A stretch of 41,010 nt of DNA from Suipraeoptans intestinalis (GCF_009696485.1 NZ_VULY01000038.1:1-41010); one strand, 5' to 3'. Shown: positions 24,742 to 34,289, numbered from the stretch's first letter. Notes: a model not told the origin generated them from the sequence alone. Numbers and translations are program-made.

Positions 24742-27700
24742 ATGTATTTAAAAAGCATTGAAGTGCAGGGATTTAAGTCCTTCGCAAATAAGATCAGGTT
24801 TGAATTTAATAACGGGATCACCGGGATCGTAGGACCGAATGGAAGTGGAAAAAGCAATGTGGCGGACGCTGTACGCTGGGTTCTGGGAGAACAAAGGGTC
24901 AAACAGCTGAGAGGCGGAAGCATGCAGGATGTTATCTTTTCCGGCACAGAGAACCGGAAGCCTCTCAGCTATGCGGTCGTGTCCATTACGCTGGACAATT
25001 CGGATCACCAGCTTCAGACGGAATTTGAAGAGGTAACGGTGACGCGAAAGATCTACCGGTCCGGGGAAAGTGAGTATCTGATCAATGGCAAGCAATGCCG
25101 TTTGAAAGATGTAAACGAGCTTTTTTATGATACCGGAATCGGAAAGGAAGGCTATTCCATTATCGGACAGGGGCAGATCGATAAAATACTCAGCGGGAAA
25201 CCGGAGGATCGCCGGGAACTGTTCGATGAGGCGGCAGGGATCGTCAAATTCAAGCGAAGGAAGAGCATCTCCCTAAAGAAGCTGGAAGAAGAACGTCAGA
25301 ATCTGGTTCGTGTCCGGGACATTTTACAGGAATTGGAAAAGCAGGTAGGGCCCTTGAAAAAGCAGTCAGAGACAGCCAGAGAGTATCTAAAGAAAAAAGA
25401 AGTCCTGAAAAAATATGAGATCAACCTGTTTTTGCTGGAATCAGATGCGCAGAACAGAAAACTGGCTGAGCTGGAAAAAACGCTGGAACTGGTCAAAGAG
25501 GAGTCTTCCAAGGCGGAACAGCAGTATGCCTCCATGAAGGAGGAATATGAGGCGGTAGAGGAACAGACGGATGAAGTGGAAGCTTCTTTGGAATATGCGA
25601 AAAATCAGCTGAACGAAACCCATCTTCTCAGACAGCAGCTGGAAAATAAGATCGAGCTGCTAAATGAACAGATCAGAAGCGCCAGACAGAATGACAGGCA
25701 TTATGAGACCAGGGTTTCTGCGGTCATGGAGGAACTTCAGCAAAAGAGACAGCAGGAAAAAGAGCTTTTAAAAGAGGAGGAAGACCTTTCCGGCAAGCTG
25801 AAGGAAAAAAGGGAAGAAGGAGAACGGGCGCAGGAAGCCCTTCTGCTGGTCCAGACGGATCTTTTGGCAGTGGCCAATAAGATCGATGAGAATAAAAGCA
25901 GGATCATGGAGATACTGAACCACAGGGCGTCTACCAGGGCAGATATTCAGAAATTTGACACCATGCTGGAACAAATCCAGGTGTCGAAAGCCAGACTGCA
26001 ACAGCAGGTGATCCGCTCAGAAAGTGATCGGCAGGAGCTGCTGGAACAGCGCAAAGGCTTTCAGGAGCAGGCGGAAGTAGTGACAGAAGAGATCCGGCAG
26101 TTGTCCGAAGAAAACGCAGGTCTGGAAGAGGAGGTTGCCAGGCTGCAGAAGGAACTGGGAGATCAGACCGAGAAATTCAGGATCGGGCAGACAGCCTACC
26201 ACAGAGAAAAGTCCCGACTGGAATCCCTCAAAAACATTACGGAAAGATACGACGGCTATGGCAACAGTATCCGCAAGGTCATGGAACAGAAAGAAAAAGA
26301 AGCAGGACTTCTGGGAGTGGTGGCGGATATTATAAAAGTGGAAAAAGAGTACGAAACCGCCATTGAGACGGCGCTGGGCGGCAGTATCCAGAACATCGTA
26401 ACCAGGGACGAGGCGGTAGCCAAACGGATGATCCAGTATCTGAAGAAAAACCGTTTGGGAAGAGCTACATTTCTTCCTCTGACCGGGATCCGGGAGCATG
26501 CGCCTGCCAGGACGGAGGTTGCAAAGGAAACCGGCGTGATCGGAACGGCAGATACCCTGGTGACGGCGGATAAGGAATACACGTCTCTGATCAGATACCT
26601 GCTGAGCAGGACCTGGGTAGTGGATACCATAGACAGAGGGATTTCCCTGAACAGAAAATACAAGCAATCTCTCCGCATCGTAACGCTGGAAGGAGAACTT
26701 CTGAATCCAGGAGGCTCCCTGACGGGAGGCGCCTACAAAAACAGTGGGAACCTTCTTGGGAGAAGACGGGAGATCGAAGCGTTCGAAAAGACGGTGGATC
26801 AGTTGAGAAGAGAGATGGATGCACTGGAAAATGAGATGGAGGCTATCCGCAGGAAGAGAGGCGGCTGCTACGGAAGGATGGAGGAGATCTCGGAGGCGCT
26901 TAAAAAGCTGTTTGTATCACAGAACACTGCAAAGATGCAGGTCAGTGGGATAGAGGCACAGATGGAGGGCGCCAGACAGACATTGGAGACAGCGCAAAAG
27001 GAGCTGGAAAAATTAAGTCGGGACAGGCAGCAGATCGGGGAAGATCAGGAATCTATCCGTCTGGAGCTGGAAACCTCCACAAGTCTGGAGGCATCCTTAG
27101 AAGAAGAGATCCGGGAAAATACCTTGTTGCTGGAAAAAGAAAAAGAAAAAGAATCCGCCATGCAGAAGCAGGTAGAGGAAATGGGATTGCTGGTAGAAAA
27201 GCTTCGGCAGAAGCATCATTTTTCCAGAGAAAATCTTTCCCGGATCCGGGAAGAGCTGGAAAAATTTTCCAGAGAACTGGAAGAACTGGGGCAGGGAAGA
27301 GGAAAGCATCAGGAAGAAGTGCAGGAAAAAGAAACACAGATCCGGGACCTGCAGCAGACGATCGCCGACTCTCTGGATCTGCAGAAGGAAGTAGAAGAAG
27401 AGATAGACAGATGCAAAAAGCAGAAGGAAGATCTGCTGCAGCAGAACAAGGACTTTCTCCAGAAAAGAGAAGACCTGTCCAGACATATGGCAGAGCTGGA
27501 TAAGGAGGCTTTCCGGCTGGAAAGCCAGAAGGAATCCTGTGAGAACCAGATAGAAAGCCGGATCAATTATATGTGGGAGGAGTACGAGCTGACCTACCAC
27601 AATGCGCTGGAACTGCGGGATGAAAGCCTCAGTGAGCTGTCTGACATGAAAAAAACGATTCAGGAGATCCGAAACGAAATCCGCAGGCTGGGAAATGTCA

Positions 27701-28299
27701 ACGTCAATGCCATTGATGAATACAAGAGCGTGTCAGAGCGGTATGAATTCCTGAAAGAGCAGCATGACGATCTGATTGAGGCGGAAAAAACACTGGAGCA
27801 GATCATAGAAAGCCTGGATACGGCAATGAAGAAACAGTTCAAAGAGCAGTTTGCCAAAATCGCGTCGGAGTTTGATCTCGTCTTTAAGGAGCTGTTCGGC
27901 GGAGGAAGGGGAACGCTGGAGCTTCTGGAAGAGGAAGATCTTCTGGAAACCGGAATCCGGATCATCGCACAGCCGCCGGGGAAAAAGCTGCAGAACATGA
28001 TGCAGCTGTCGGGAGGAGAAAAGGCGCTGACAGCCATTTCTTTGTTGTTTGCCATTCAGAACCTGAAACCGTCTCCCTTCTGTCTTTTAGATGAGATCGA
28101 GGCGGCCCTGGATGACAATAACGTAGGACGTTTTGCAAAATATCTGCATAAGCTGACAAAATATACGCAGTTTATCGTCATCACTCACAGAAGAGGTACG
28201 ATGACGGCGGCGGACCGGCTGTACGGAATTACCATGCAGGAAAAAGGAGTTTCGGTTCCGGTATCTGTCAGCCTGCTGGACAAGGAACTGACGGGATAA
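24742..28299 (+). CDS. smc: Chromosome segregation protein SMC
   Basis: A 1185-residue condensin ATPase that compacts and separates the chromosome together with ScpA/ScpB (not in the window). N-terminal head: LKSIEVQGFKSFANK and Walker A GPNGSGKSN (about 32). Long coiled coils (about 165-500 and 680-1000) flank the hinge (about 515-665; LGGSIQNIVT, GGSLTGGAYKNSGNL). C-terminal head: LSGGEKALTAISLLFA (about 1088) and Walker B FCLLDEIEAALDD (about 1113). The site ahead of the ATG is weak (GTGGGTAG), so coupling to rnc may matter. Full length. Confidence 0.98.
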   Translation: MYLKSIEVQGFKSFANKIRFEFNNGITGIVGPNGSGKSNVADAVRWVLGEQRVKQLRGGSMQDVIFSGTENRKPLSYAVVSITLDNSDHQLQTEFEEVTVTRKIYRSGESEYLINGKQCRLKDVNELFYDTGIGKEGYSIIGQGQIDKILSGKPEDRRELFDEAAGIVKFKRRKSISLKKLEEERQNLVRVRDILQELEKQVGPLKKQSETAREYLKKKEVLKKYEINLFLLESDAQNRKLAELEKTLELVKEESSKAEQQYASMKEEYEAVEEQTDEVEASLEYAKNQLNETHLLRQQLENKIELLNEQIRSARQNDRHYETRVSAVMEELQQKRQQEKELLKEEEDLSGKLKEKREEGERAQEALLLVQTDLLAVANKIDENKSRIMEILNHRASTRADIQKFDTMLEQIQVSKARLQQQVIRSESDRQELLEQRKGFQEQAEVVTEEIRQLSEENAGLEEEVARLQKELGDQTEKFRIGQTAYHREKSRLESLKNITERYDGYGNSIRKVMEQKEKEAGLLGVVADIIKVEKEYETAIETALGGSIQNIVTRDEAVAKRMIQYLKKNRLGRATFLPLTGIREHAPARTEVAKETGVIGTADTLVTADKEYTSLIRYLLSRTWVVDTIDRGISLNRKYKQSLRIVTLEGELLNPGGSLTGGAYKNSGNLLGRRREIEAFEKTVDQLRREMDALENEMEAIRRKRGGCYGRMEEISEALKKLFVSQNTAKMQVSGIEAQMEGARQTLETAQKELEKLSRDRQQIGEDQESIRLELETSTSLEASLEEEIRENTLLLEKEKEKESAMQKQVEEMGLLVEKLRQKHHFSRENLSRIREELEKFSRELEELGQGRGKHQEEVQEKETQIRDLQQTIADSLDLQKEVEEEIDRCKKQKEDLLQQNKDFLQKREDLSRHMAELDKEAFRLESQKESCENQIESRINYMWEEYELTYHNALELRDESLSELSDMKKTIQEIRNEIRRLGNVNVNAIDEYKSVSERYEFLKEQHDDLIEAEKTLEQIIESLDTAMKKQFKEQFAKIASEFDLVFKELFGGGRGTLELLEEEDLLETGIRIIAQPPGKKLQNMMQLSGGEKALTAISLLFAIQNLKPSPFCLLDEIEAALDDNNVGRFAKYLHKLTKYTQFIVITHRRGTMTAADRLYGITMQEKGVSVPVSVSLLDKELTG

Positions 28300-28309
28300 G
28301 GAGGAAGGC

Positions 28310-29275
28310 ATGATGACAGAGGAAACAAAGGGAGAGGAAAAACGGGAAGAAAAGCCGGGATTTTTCAAACGGCTGGTTTCCGGTCTGACAAAGACCAGGA
28401 ATAACATCGTAGCGGGAATGGAAAGCATCTTCAGTGGATTTTCCCAGATTGATGAAGAGTTCTATGAGGAACTGGAAGAACTTTTGATCATGGGAGACCT
28501 GGGAGTGACAGCCACCTATGATTTGCTGGAAGATCTGAAAAAAAAGGTGAAAGAACGGCATATCAAGGAACCGGCGCAGTGCCGGGAGCTTTTGATCGAA
28601 AGCCTGAAAGAGCAGATGGGAGGAGAGGCCGACTACGCATTTGAATCCCGCAGATCCGTGGTTCTGGTGATCGGCGTCAACGGCGTGGGAAAGACCACCA
28701 CCATCGGAAAACTGGCAGGACAGCTGCGCCGGCAGAATAAAAAAGTGGTTCTGGCGGCAGCAGATACGTTCCGGGCAGCGGCAGGAGAACAGCTGTCCGA
28801 ATGGGCAAGGCGGGCGGATGCAGAATTGATCGCAGGGCAGGACGGATCCGATCCGGCAGCGGTGATATATGATGCAGTAGCGGCGGCCAAATCCCGGAAA
28901 GCGGACGTTTTGATCTGTGATACGGCAGGAAGGCTTCACAACAAAAAAAACCTGATGGAGGAGCTGCGAAAAATAAACCGGATCATAGACCGGGAATATC
29001 CGGATGCCTTCCGGGAAACACTGGTAGTCCTGGATGCCGCTACAGGCCAGAATGCGCTGCAGCAGGCAAAAGAGTTTTCGGAGGTGGCAGATGTTACGGG
29101 AATCATATTGACCAAGATGGATGGTACCGCTAAAGGCGGGATCGCCATCGCCATCCAGTCGGAGCTGGGGATTCCGGTAAAATATATCGGGGTGGGAGAA
29201 TCGATAGAGGATCTGCAGAAATTTGATGCGGATTTATTTATAAAAGCGTTGTTTGACACGGGAAAAGCGGAGTAG
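28310..29275 (+). CDS. ftsY: Signal recognition particle receptor FtsY
   Basis: The SRP receptor GTPase that docks ribosome-SRP complexes at the membrane. 321 residues with a short charged N-terminal A-domain. NG domain: GVNGVGKTTTIGKLA (G1, about 122), AADTFRAAAGEQLSEW, DTAGRLHNKKNL (G3, about 204), TKMDGTAKGG (G4, about 267) and YIGVGESIEDLQKFD near the end. AAGGAGGAAG precedes the ATG. In many Firmicutes ylxM-ffh follow ftsY; here ilvA follows instead, 15 bases on. Confidence 0.97.
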   Translation: MMTEETKGEEKREEKPGFFKRLVSGLTKTRNNIVAGMESIFSGFSQIDEEFYEELEELLIMGDLGVTATYDLLEDLKKKVKERHIKEPAQCRELLIESLKEQMGGEADYAFESRRSVVLVIGVNGVGKTTTIGKLAGQLRRQNKKVVLAAADTFRAAAGEQLSEWARRADAELIAGQDGSDPAAVIYDAVAAAKSRKADVLICDTAGRLHNKKNLMEELRKINRIIDREYPDAFRETLVVLDAATGQNALQQAKEFSEVADVTGIILTKMDGTAKGGIAIAIQSELGIPVKYIGVGESIEDLQKFDADLFIKALFDTGKAE

Positions 29276-29290
29276 AAGGAGGAGACGACT

Positions 29291-30505
29291 ATGTTGACAT
29301 TGGAAAAATTTGAACAGGCAAGTGAATTGGTGAAAAACGTCACGATTCCCACAAAGCTGGTGTACAGCGAATATCTCAGCAGACAGACGGGCGGAAAGGT
29401 ATTTCTGAAGCCGGAAAATATGCAGTATACAGGAGCATATAAAGTGAGAGGCGCCTATTATAAGATCAGCACGCTTTCAGAGGAAGAGCGGGCAAAAGGG
29501 CTGATCGCCGCTTCTGCGGGAAACCACGCACAGGGAGTTGCTTATGCGGCTTCCCAGTTCAACTGTCATGCAACCATTGTCATGCCTACGATTACTCCAC
29601 TGATCAAAGTCAACCGTACCAAAAACTATGGAGCAGATGTCGTGCTTTATGGAGATGTTTATGATGATTCCTGTGCGTACGCGAAAAAACTGGCGGAAGA
29701 GAAAGGATATACGTTTGTCCATGCATTTGATGACCTGGCGGTTGCCACAGGGCAGGGAACCATTGCCATGGAGATCGTGCAGGAGCTGCCCACCGTAGAT
29801 TACATTCTGGTTCCGGTAGGGGGAGGCGGACTGATCACGGGAGTATCTACCCTGGCAAAGATGCTGAATCCTAAGATCAAGGTGATCGGAGTGGAGCCGG
29901 CAGCGGCGGCCAGTATGACGGCGGCTATCAAAGCCGGAAAGCCGGTTACCCTTCCCAGCGCCAATACCATTGCGGACGGGACAGCAGTGAAGCACGTGGG
30001 GGATGCTCTTTTCCCCTATGCCAAGGAGAATATCGATGAGATCATTCTGGTGGAAGATGACGAGCTGATCGGAGCCTTTTTGGATATGGTAGAAAATCAT
30101 AAGATGGTAGTGGAAAATTCAGGGCTTTTAACGGTGGCCGCTCTGAAAAAAATGGATCTGAAGGGAAAGAAAGCCGTTTCCATCCTAAGTGGCGGAAATA
30201 TGGATGTGATCACCATGTCCTCCATTGTTCAGCACGGACTGATCCAGAGAGACAGGATCTTCTCCGTTTCTGTCCTGCTTCCGGACAAGCCGGGAGAACT
30301 GGTACGTGTAGCTGCCACGATCGCAGATGCACAGGGGAACGTGATCAAGCTGGAGCATAATCAGTTTGTCAGCACAAACAGAAATGCGGCGGTAGAGCTT
30401 CGGATCACCATGGAAGCATTTGGAACGGAGCACAAGCATCAATTGATGAAAGCGTTGGAAAAAGAGGGATTTTCCCCGAGGGAGATCGGAGCCAAATTAT
30501 ACTAA
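29291..30505 (+). CDS. ilvA: Threonine ammonia-lyase with C-terminal ACT domain
   Basis: PLP enzyme converting threonine to 2-oxobutyrate and ammonia, the entry to isoleucine synthesis or threonine catabolism. 404 residues. The PLP lysine is K51 in GAYKVRGAYY, the Ser/Asn loop is SAGNHAQGVAYA, and the phosphate-binding glycines are in VPVGGGGLITG (about 176). A single ACT domain at about 330-404 (VSVLLPDKPGELVRVAATIA) suggests amino-acid feedback. The size matches the short IlvA/TdcB-with-ACT form rather than E. coli IlvA (about 514). AGAAGGAGGAGA precedes the ATG. No ilv genes are nearby, so biosynthetic versus catabolic use is undecided. Confidence 0.93.
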   Translation: MLTLEKFEQASELVKNVTIPTKLVYSEYLSRQTGGKVFLKPENMQYTGAYKVRGAYYKISTLSEEERAKGLIAASAGNHAQGVAYAASQFNCHATIVMPTITPLIKVNRTKNYGADVVLYGDVYDDSCAYAKKLAEEKGYTFVHAFDDLAVATGQGTIAMEIVQELPTVDYILVPVGGGGLITGVSTLAKMLNPKIKVIGVEPAAAASMTAAIKAGKPVTLPSANTIADGTAVKHVGDALFPYAKENIDEIILVEDDELIGAFLDMVENHKMVVENSGLLTVAALKKMDLKGKKAVSILSGGNMDVITMSSIVQHGLIQRDRIFSVSVLLPDKPGELVRVAATIADAQGNVIKLEHNQFVSTNRNAAVELRITMEAFGTEHKHQLMKALEKEGFSPREIGAKLY

Positions 30506-30519
30506 GAGAATCCGGGCGG

Positions 30520-30676
30520 GATGAAACCTTCTGCAAAGTGCATTCCGACGACGATGTGAAGGGCTATTATCGGGGGCATGCTCTTCACGGAATCCCTGTA
30601 GGGAGGGAGCACGGAACGGTAACGTGGTGTTAAACAGGAAGCAACAAGACCATCAGCAAAATGCTGGTGGTTTTTT
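30520..30676 (+). ncRNA. Structured RNA-like segment resembling an IS200/IS605 TnpB right end (omega-RNA region), without tnpB
   Basis: Fills most of the ilvA-citrate synthase gap. ATTCC (30542-30546) and GTGAAG (30556-30561) pair with the adjacent CTTCAC and GGAAT (30583-30593), and TCCCT-GT-AGGGA (30593-30604) can form a further hairpin. A tail follows, GAACGGTAACGTGG then TGTTAAACAGGAAGC (30614-30642), that closely resembles the conserved end of TnpB elements just before their right-end hairpin. The final hairpin ACCATCAGCA/TGCTGGTGGT plus six T matches such an end or a terminator. No TnpB or TnpA reading frame is present. The assignment rests on memory of such ends; an Rfam search would settle it. 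Confidence 0.45.
30649..30676 (+). terminator. Terminator hairpin after ilvA / the structured segment
   Basis: A 10-bp stem ACCATCAGCA/TGCTGGTGGT (one G-U) with a 3-base loop and T6. Confidence 0.8.
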
Positions 30677-30764
30677 CTATGCAAAAAAAGAACATGCTGG
30701 AGATAAACGTTTGAAAGGATGAGCCGAAATATATTACAAGAACCTATCCGCCTTAAAAACCATA

Positions 30765-30800
30765 TTGACAATAATTGTATCATTGTATACAATTATACAA
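30765..30800 (+). promoter_or_regulatory. Promoter and GntR-type operator of the citrate synthase operon
   Basis: A TTGACA -35 (30765-30770) is followed by a near-perfect 26-bp palindrome (30775-30800, two mismatched positions) centred on ATTGTATACAAT; TTGTAT/ATACAA half-sites repeat on both sides. TATACA (30786-30791) would serve as -10 with a short 15-base spacer. The palindrome covers the -10, so a bound protein would block polymerase. FadR-type GntR proteins recognise short A/T-rich palindromes of this kind, and one is encoded 1.5 kb downstream in the same run of genes. Confidence 0.65.
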
Positions 30801-30835
30801 AATAAACTGGTAAGAAATAAAGGAGAGTCTGTGTC

Positions 30836-32251
30836 ATGATGGAAGAAAGAAAAGTGTATTTAGACAAGCATACCAATTTACTGCAGCTGGAAGAGCATAT
30901 GTATCCGTTGGTGGAAGTCAGTCAGCCAAACGTATTCCGTAATCTGTTCCGTTATGATGAGATTCCCAAGATCGCGTTCAATGACAGGATCGTGCCCCAC
31001 AGCATGCCGGATGAGATCTGGATCACAGATACCACATTCCGGGACGGACAACAGTCCCGGGCGCCCTATAGCACGGAGCAGATCGTAACCTTGTTTGACT
31101 ATTTCCATAAACTGGGGGGACCAAACGGAAAGATCCGGCAGTCGGAGTTTTTCCTTTACAGCAAAAAGGACAGGGACGCCGTGTATAAGTGCATGGAAAG
31201 AGGGTATCAGTTTCCGGAAGTGACCAGCTGGATCCGGGCCAGTAAAAAGGATTTTCAACTGGTAAAGGATATTGGACTGAAGGAGACAGGAATCCTGGTC
31301 AGCTGTTCGGATTATCATATTTTTTATAAGCTGAAAAAGACCAGAAGAGAGGCGATGGAGCACTATCTGTCGGTGATACGGGAATGTCTGGAAACAGGGG
31401 TGAGTCCCAGGTGCCACCTGGAGGACATTACCCGGTCCGATATTTACGGCTTTGTGATCCCCTTCTGTCTGGAGCTGATGAACCTGATGGAGGAATATCA
31501 GATCCCCATTAAGATCCGTGTGTGCGACACCATGGGATATGGGGTGAATTATCCGGGAGCAGTGATCCCAAGATCGATCCCCGGCATCATCTACGGACTT
31601 CGGGTTCATGCAGGAGTGCCCAGCTCCCTGATCGAGTTCCACGGCCACAATGATTTTTACAAGGCGGTCAGCAATTCCACCACAGCCTGGCTTTACGGGG
31701 CAAGCGGAGTCAATTGTTCTCTGTTCGGGATTGGAGAAAGGACGGGAAATACGCCGCTGGAAGCAATGGTGTTTGAGTACGCACAGATCAGAGGGACGCT
31801 GGATGGTATGGATACGACAGTTATCTCGGAGCTGGCAGATTATTATGAGAAGGAGATCGGGTACCGGGTACCTTCCAGAACACCTTTCGTGGGCCGGAAT
31901 TTTAATGTGACAAGAGCGGGGATCCATGCGGACGGCCTGCTGAAAAATGAAGAGATCTACAACGTGTTTGACACGGATAAATTTTTGAATCGTCCGCCCC
32001 TGGTAGCTGTTTCCAACACCTCGGGACTGGCAGGGATCGCGCACTGGATCAACTGCTATTTCCGGTTGCCCAGGGAAGTGCACGTGGATAAAAGCAGTCC
32101 CCTGGTATGTGCCGTAAAAGAGTGGGTGGATAAAGAGTACGAGGAAGGAAGAGTGACGGTTCTGACAGATGGGGAACTGGTGGAAGTGATCGAAGAACTT
32201 TGCAGAAAGAACGGGTGGAAGAGTCCGGCGGAACCGGTTCAGGAAGCATAA
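30836..32251 (+). CDS. Citrate synthase, Re-type
   Basis: A 471-residue member of the HMGL/isopropylmalate-synthase superfamily; anaerobes use this form (as characterised in Clostridium kluyveri) to condense acetyl-CoA with oxaloacetate with Re-face specificity. The metal/active-site start is ITDTTFRDGQQSRAPYS (about 62-78), with FLYSKKDRDAV, CHLEDITRSDIYGF, RVCDTMGYGVNYPG, IEFHGHNDFYKAV (about 267, metal-binding His pair) and GERTGNTPLEAM. A homocitrate or isopropylmalate synthase is the main alternative, but the overall sequence and the isocitrate dehydrogenase next door favour citrate. AGGAG is 10 bases before ATG 30836. Confidence 0.88.
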   Translation: MMEERKVYLDKHTNLLQLEEHMYPLVEVSQPNVFRNLFRYDEIPKIAFNDRIVPHSMPDEIWITDTTFRDGQQSRAPYSTEQIVTLFDYFHKLGGPNGKIRQSEFFLYSKKDRDAVYKCMERGYQFPEVTSWIRASKKDFQLVKDIGLKETGILVSCSDYHIFYKLKKTRREAMEHYLSVIRECLETGVSPRCHLEDITRSDIYGFVIPFCLELMNLMEEYQIPIKIRVCDTMGYGVNYPGAVIPRSIPGIIYGLRVHAGVPSSLIEFHGHNDFYKAVSNSTTAWLYGASGVNCSLFGIGERTGNTPLEAMVFEYAQIRGTLDGMDTTVISELADYYEKEIGYRVPSRTPFVGRNFNVTRAGIHADGLLKNEEIYNVFDTDKFLNRPPLVAVSNTSGLAGIAHWINCYFRLPREVHVDKSSPLVCAVKEWVDKEYEEGRVTVLTDGELVEVIEELCRKNGWKSPAEPVQEA

Positions 32252-32290
32252 TCCAGTAAAAACAACAAAGATCAGATAAAGGAGTATGTC

Positions 32291-32980
32291 ATGGAAGAAT
32301 ATCAAGACCATTCTTTGAGAGGGAAGGTGTTTCAGCAACTGCGGGAGAGGATCCTGACGGGACAGTACCAGGAAAAGGACGAACTGCGGGAGATTACCAT
32401 CGGAGAAGAACTGGGAGTCAGCAGGACGCCGGTAAGAGAGGCATTAAGGCAATTGGAACTGGAGGGACTGGTGGAGATCGTTCCCAACAAAGGAGCCTTT
32501 GTGATAGGGATCTCCCCAAAAGACGTGGCGGACATTTACCAGATCAGATCTCTTTTGGAAGGGATGTGCACCAGATGGGCAACCTTTCATATTACGGAGA
32601 AACAGATAGAGGAGCTGGAAGAAATCGTGATGCTTTCGGAATTTCATCTGAAAAAGAAAGAAGGAAGCCAGGCCTCCCAGGTTTCCCACCTGGACGGCAG
32701 ATTCCATCAGATCCTGTACGAAGCTTCCGACAGCAGGATCATGCGGCACGTTCTGACGGATTTTCATCGGTATGTACAGATGGCAAGGACCAGATCTGTG
32801 AAGGAGACGGACCGGGCAGAAAAATCCATCCAAGAACACAAAGAAATCCTGGAGGCAGTTAAGCAAAAAGAGGCAGACCGGGCGGAAAAACTGGCCAATG
32901 CACACGTTCTTCATGCCATGGAGCATCTGGATATGAAATGGGAGAAGGAAGAAGAGACGCCGGATCAGTCCGGCCGCTAG
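32291..32980 (+). CDS. GntR-family (FadR/FCD) transcriptional regulator
   Basis: A 229-residue regulator. Winged helix at about residues 10-75 (LRGKVFQQLRERILTGQY; ELGVSRTPVREALRQLELEG, typical GntR recognition helix; PNKGAFV wing). The FCD effector domain is at about 80-215 with DLGRF-like HLDGRFHQILYEAS and the His-bearing EHKEIL segment that commonly binds a metal and a carboxylate. It lies between Re-citrate synthase and icd in one direction, and a matching palindrome sits at the operon promoter. It most likely responds to a di- or tricarboxylate (inference). AAAGGAG precedes the ATG. Confidence 0.93.
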   Translation: MEEYQDHSLRGKVFQQLRERILTGQYQEKDELREITIGEELGVSRTPVREALRQLELEGLVEIVPNKGAFVIGISPKDVADIYQIRSLLEGMCTRWATFHITEKQIEELEEIVMLSEFHLKKKEGSQASQVSHLDGRFHQILYEASDSRIMRHVLTDFHRYVQMARTRSVKETDRAEKSIQEHKEILEAVKQKEADRAEKLANAHVLHAMEHLDMKWEKEEETPDQSGR

Positions 32981-33019
32981 TGGCAATGCAAACCGGATAC
33001 AGACAGAAGGAGAAAGCAA

Positions 33020-34228
33020 ATGGAAAAGATAAAAATGAACCAGCCGATCGTAGAGATGGACGGAGATGAGATGACAAGGATTCTGTGGGAGATGATCAAG
33101 GAACATCTGCTTCATCCCTTTTTGGAATTGAATACGGAATATTACGATCTGGGACTGGCACATAGAGATGAGACAGACGACAAGGTTACAGAGGCATCTG
33201 CCCTGGCCACGAAAAAGCACCGGGTGGCAGTAAAATGCGCCACCATCACACCGAATGCAGCCAGAGTAGAAGAGTACGGACTGAAGGAGATGTGGAGAAG
33301 CCCCAATGGAACGATCCGTGCGATGTTGGACGGTACGGTCTTCCGGGCGCCCATTGTGGTAAAAGGGATTGAACCCTGCGTGAAAAACTGGAAACAGCCC
33401 ATTACCATTGCCCGTCATGCTTATGGGGACGTCTATAAAGGTGTGGAAATGAAGATTCCGGCAGCAGGAAAAGCAGAGCTGGTCTACACGGCAAAGGACG
33501 GAAGCCAGATGCGGGAAGTGATCCATGAATTTGCAGGAGAAGGTATCCTGCAGGGAATGCACAACTGCCGCAAGTCCATTGAAAGCTTTGCAAGAAGCTG
33601 CTTTACCTACGCCCTGGACACTAGACAGGACCTCTGGTTTTCCACCAAGGATACCATTTCTAAAAAGTACGATCACACATTTAAAGATATTTTTCAGGAA
33701 ATATTCGATGCGGAATACAAGGAACGGTTTGAGAAAGAGAAGATCACCTATTTTTATACGCTGATCGATGATGCGGTGGCAAGAGTGATGAAGTCAGAAG
33801 GCGGATATATCTGGGCCTGCAAAAATTATGACGGCGATGTGATGAGCGATATGATCTCTTCCGCATTTGGATCCCTGGCAATGATGACCTCCGTTTTGGT
33901 GTCTCCCGACGGCTGCTACGAATATGAGGCAGCCCATGGAACCGTACAGCGCCACTACTACAAACATCTGGCAGGCGAACAGACATCTACGAATTCGGTG
34001 GCGACGATCTTTGCGTGGACAGGCGCTTTGCGAAAAAGAGGAGAACTGGATGGAAACAAAAGACTGATGGAGTTTGCAAAAAAGCTGGAGGAAGCCACCT
34101 TATCCACCATTGAAAAGGGAAAAATGACAAAGGACCTGGCACTGATTACGTCTTTGGAGGATGTGACGGTGCTGGACAGTGAAGGGTTTATCCGGGAAGT
34201 AAAACGGACACTGGAGGGGCTTTTGTAG
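33020..34228 (+). CDS. icd: Isocitrate dehydrogenase (NADP+), homodimeric eukaryote-like type
   Basis: Oxidatively decarboxylates isocitrate to 2-oxoglutarate. 402 residues of the type resembling mitochondrial/cytosolic NADP enzymes: VEMDGDEMTRILWEMIK at the start, CATITPNAARVEEYGL, SPNGTIRAMLDGTVFRAPI, FAGEGILQGM, YTLIDDAVARVMKSEGGYIW, NYDGDVMSDM and AAHGTVQRHYYKHLAGE (NADP-binding region). GAAGGAG precedes the ATG. With Re-citrate synthase it forms the first oxidative arm towards glutamate. Aconitase, needed between them, is not encoded in the window. Confidence 0.96.
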   Translation: MEKIKMNQPIVEMDGDEMTRILWEMIKEHLLHPFLELNTEYYDLGLAHRDETDDKVTEASALATKKHRVAVKCATITPNAARVEEYGLKEMWRSPNGTIRAMLDGTVFRAPIVVKGIEPCVKNWKQPITIARHAYGDVYKGVEMKIPAAGKAELVYTAKDGSQMREVIHEFAGEGILQGMHNCRKSIESFARSCFTYALDTRQDLWFSTKDTISKKYDHTFKDIFQEIFDAEYKERFEKEKITYFYTLIDDAVARVMKSEGGYIWACKNYDGDVMSDMISSAFGSLAMMTSVLVSPDGCYEYEAAHGTVQRHYYKHLAGEQTSTNSVATIFAWTGALRKRGELDGNKRLMEFAKKLEEATLSTIEKGKMTKDLALITSLEDVTVLDSEGFIREVKRTLEGLL

Positions 34229-34289
34229 GCGCTCCTTCGGATGACCAAAGGGACATCAGCCGGTCAAAATAAAACGAAATACAGAAAAT

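Noticed and set aside
30520..30676. T-box or other amino-acid riboswitch upstream of the citrate operon.
   Set aside because: No T-box core sequence, it follows rather than precedes an amino-acid gene, and a separate promoter lies between it and the next gene.
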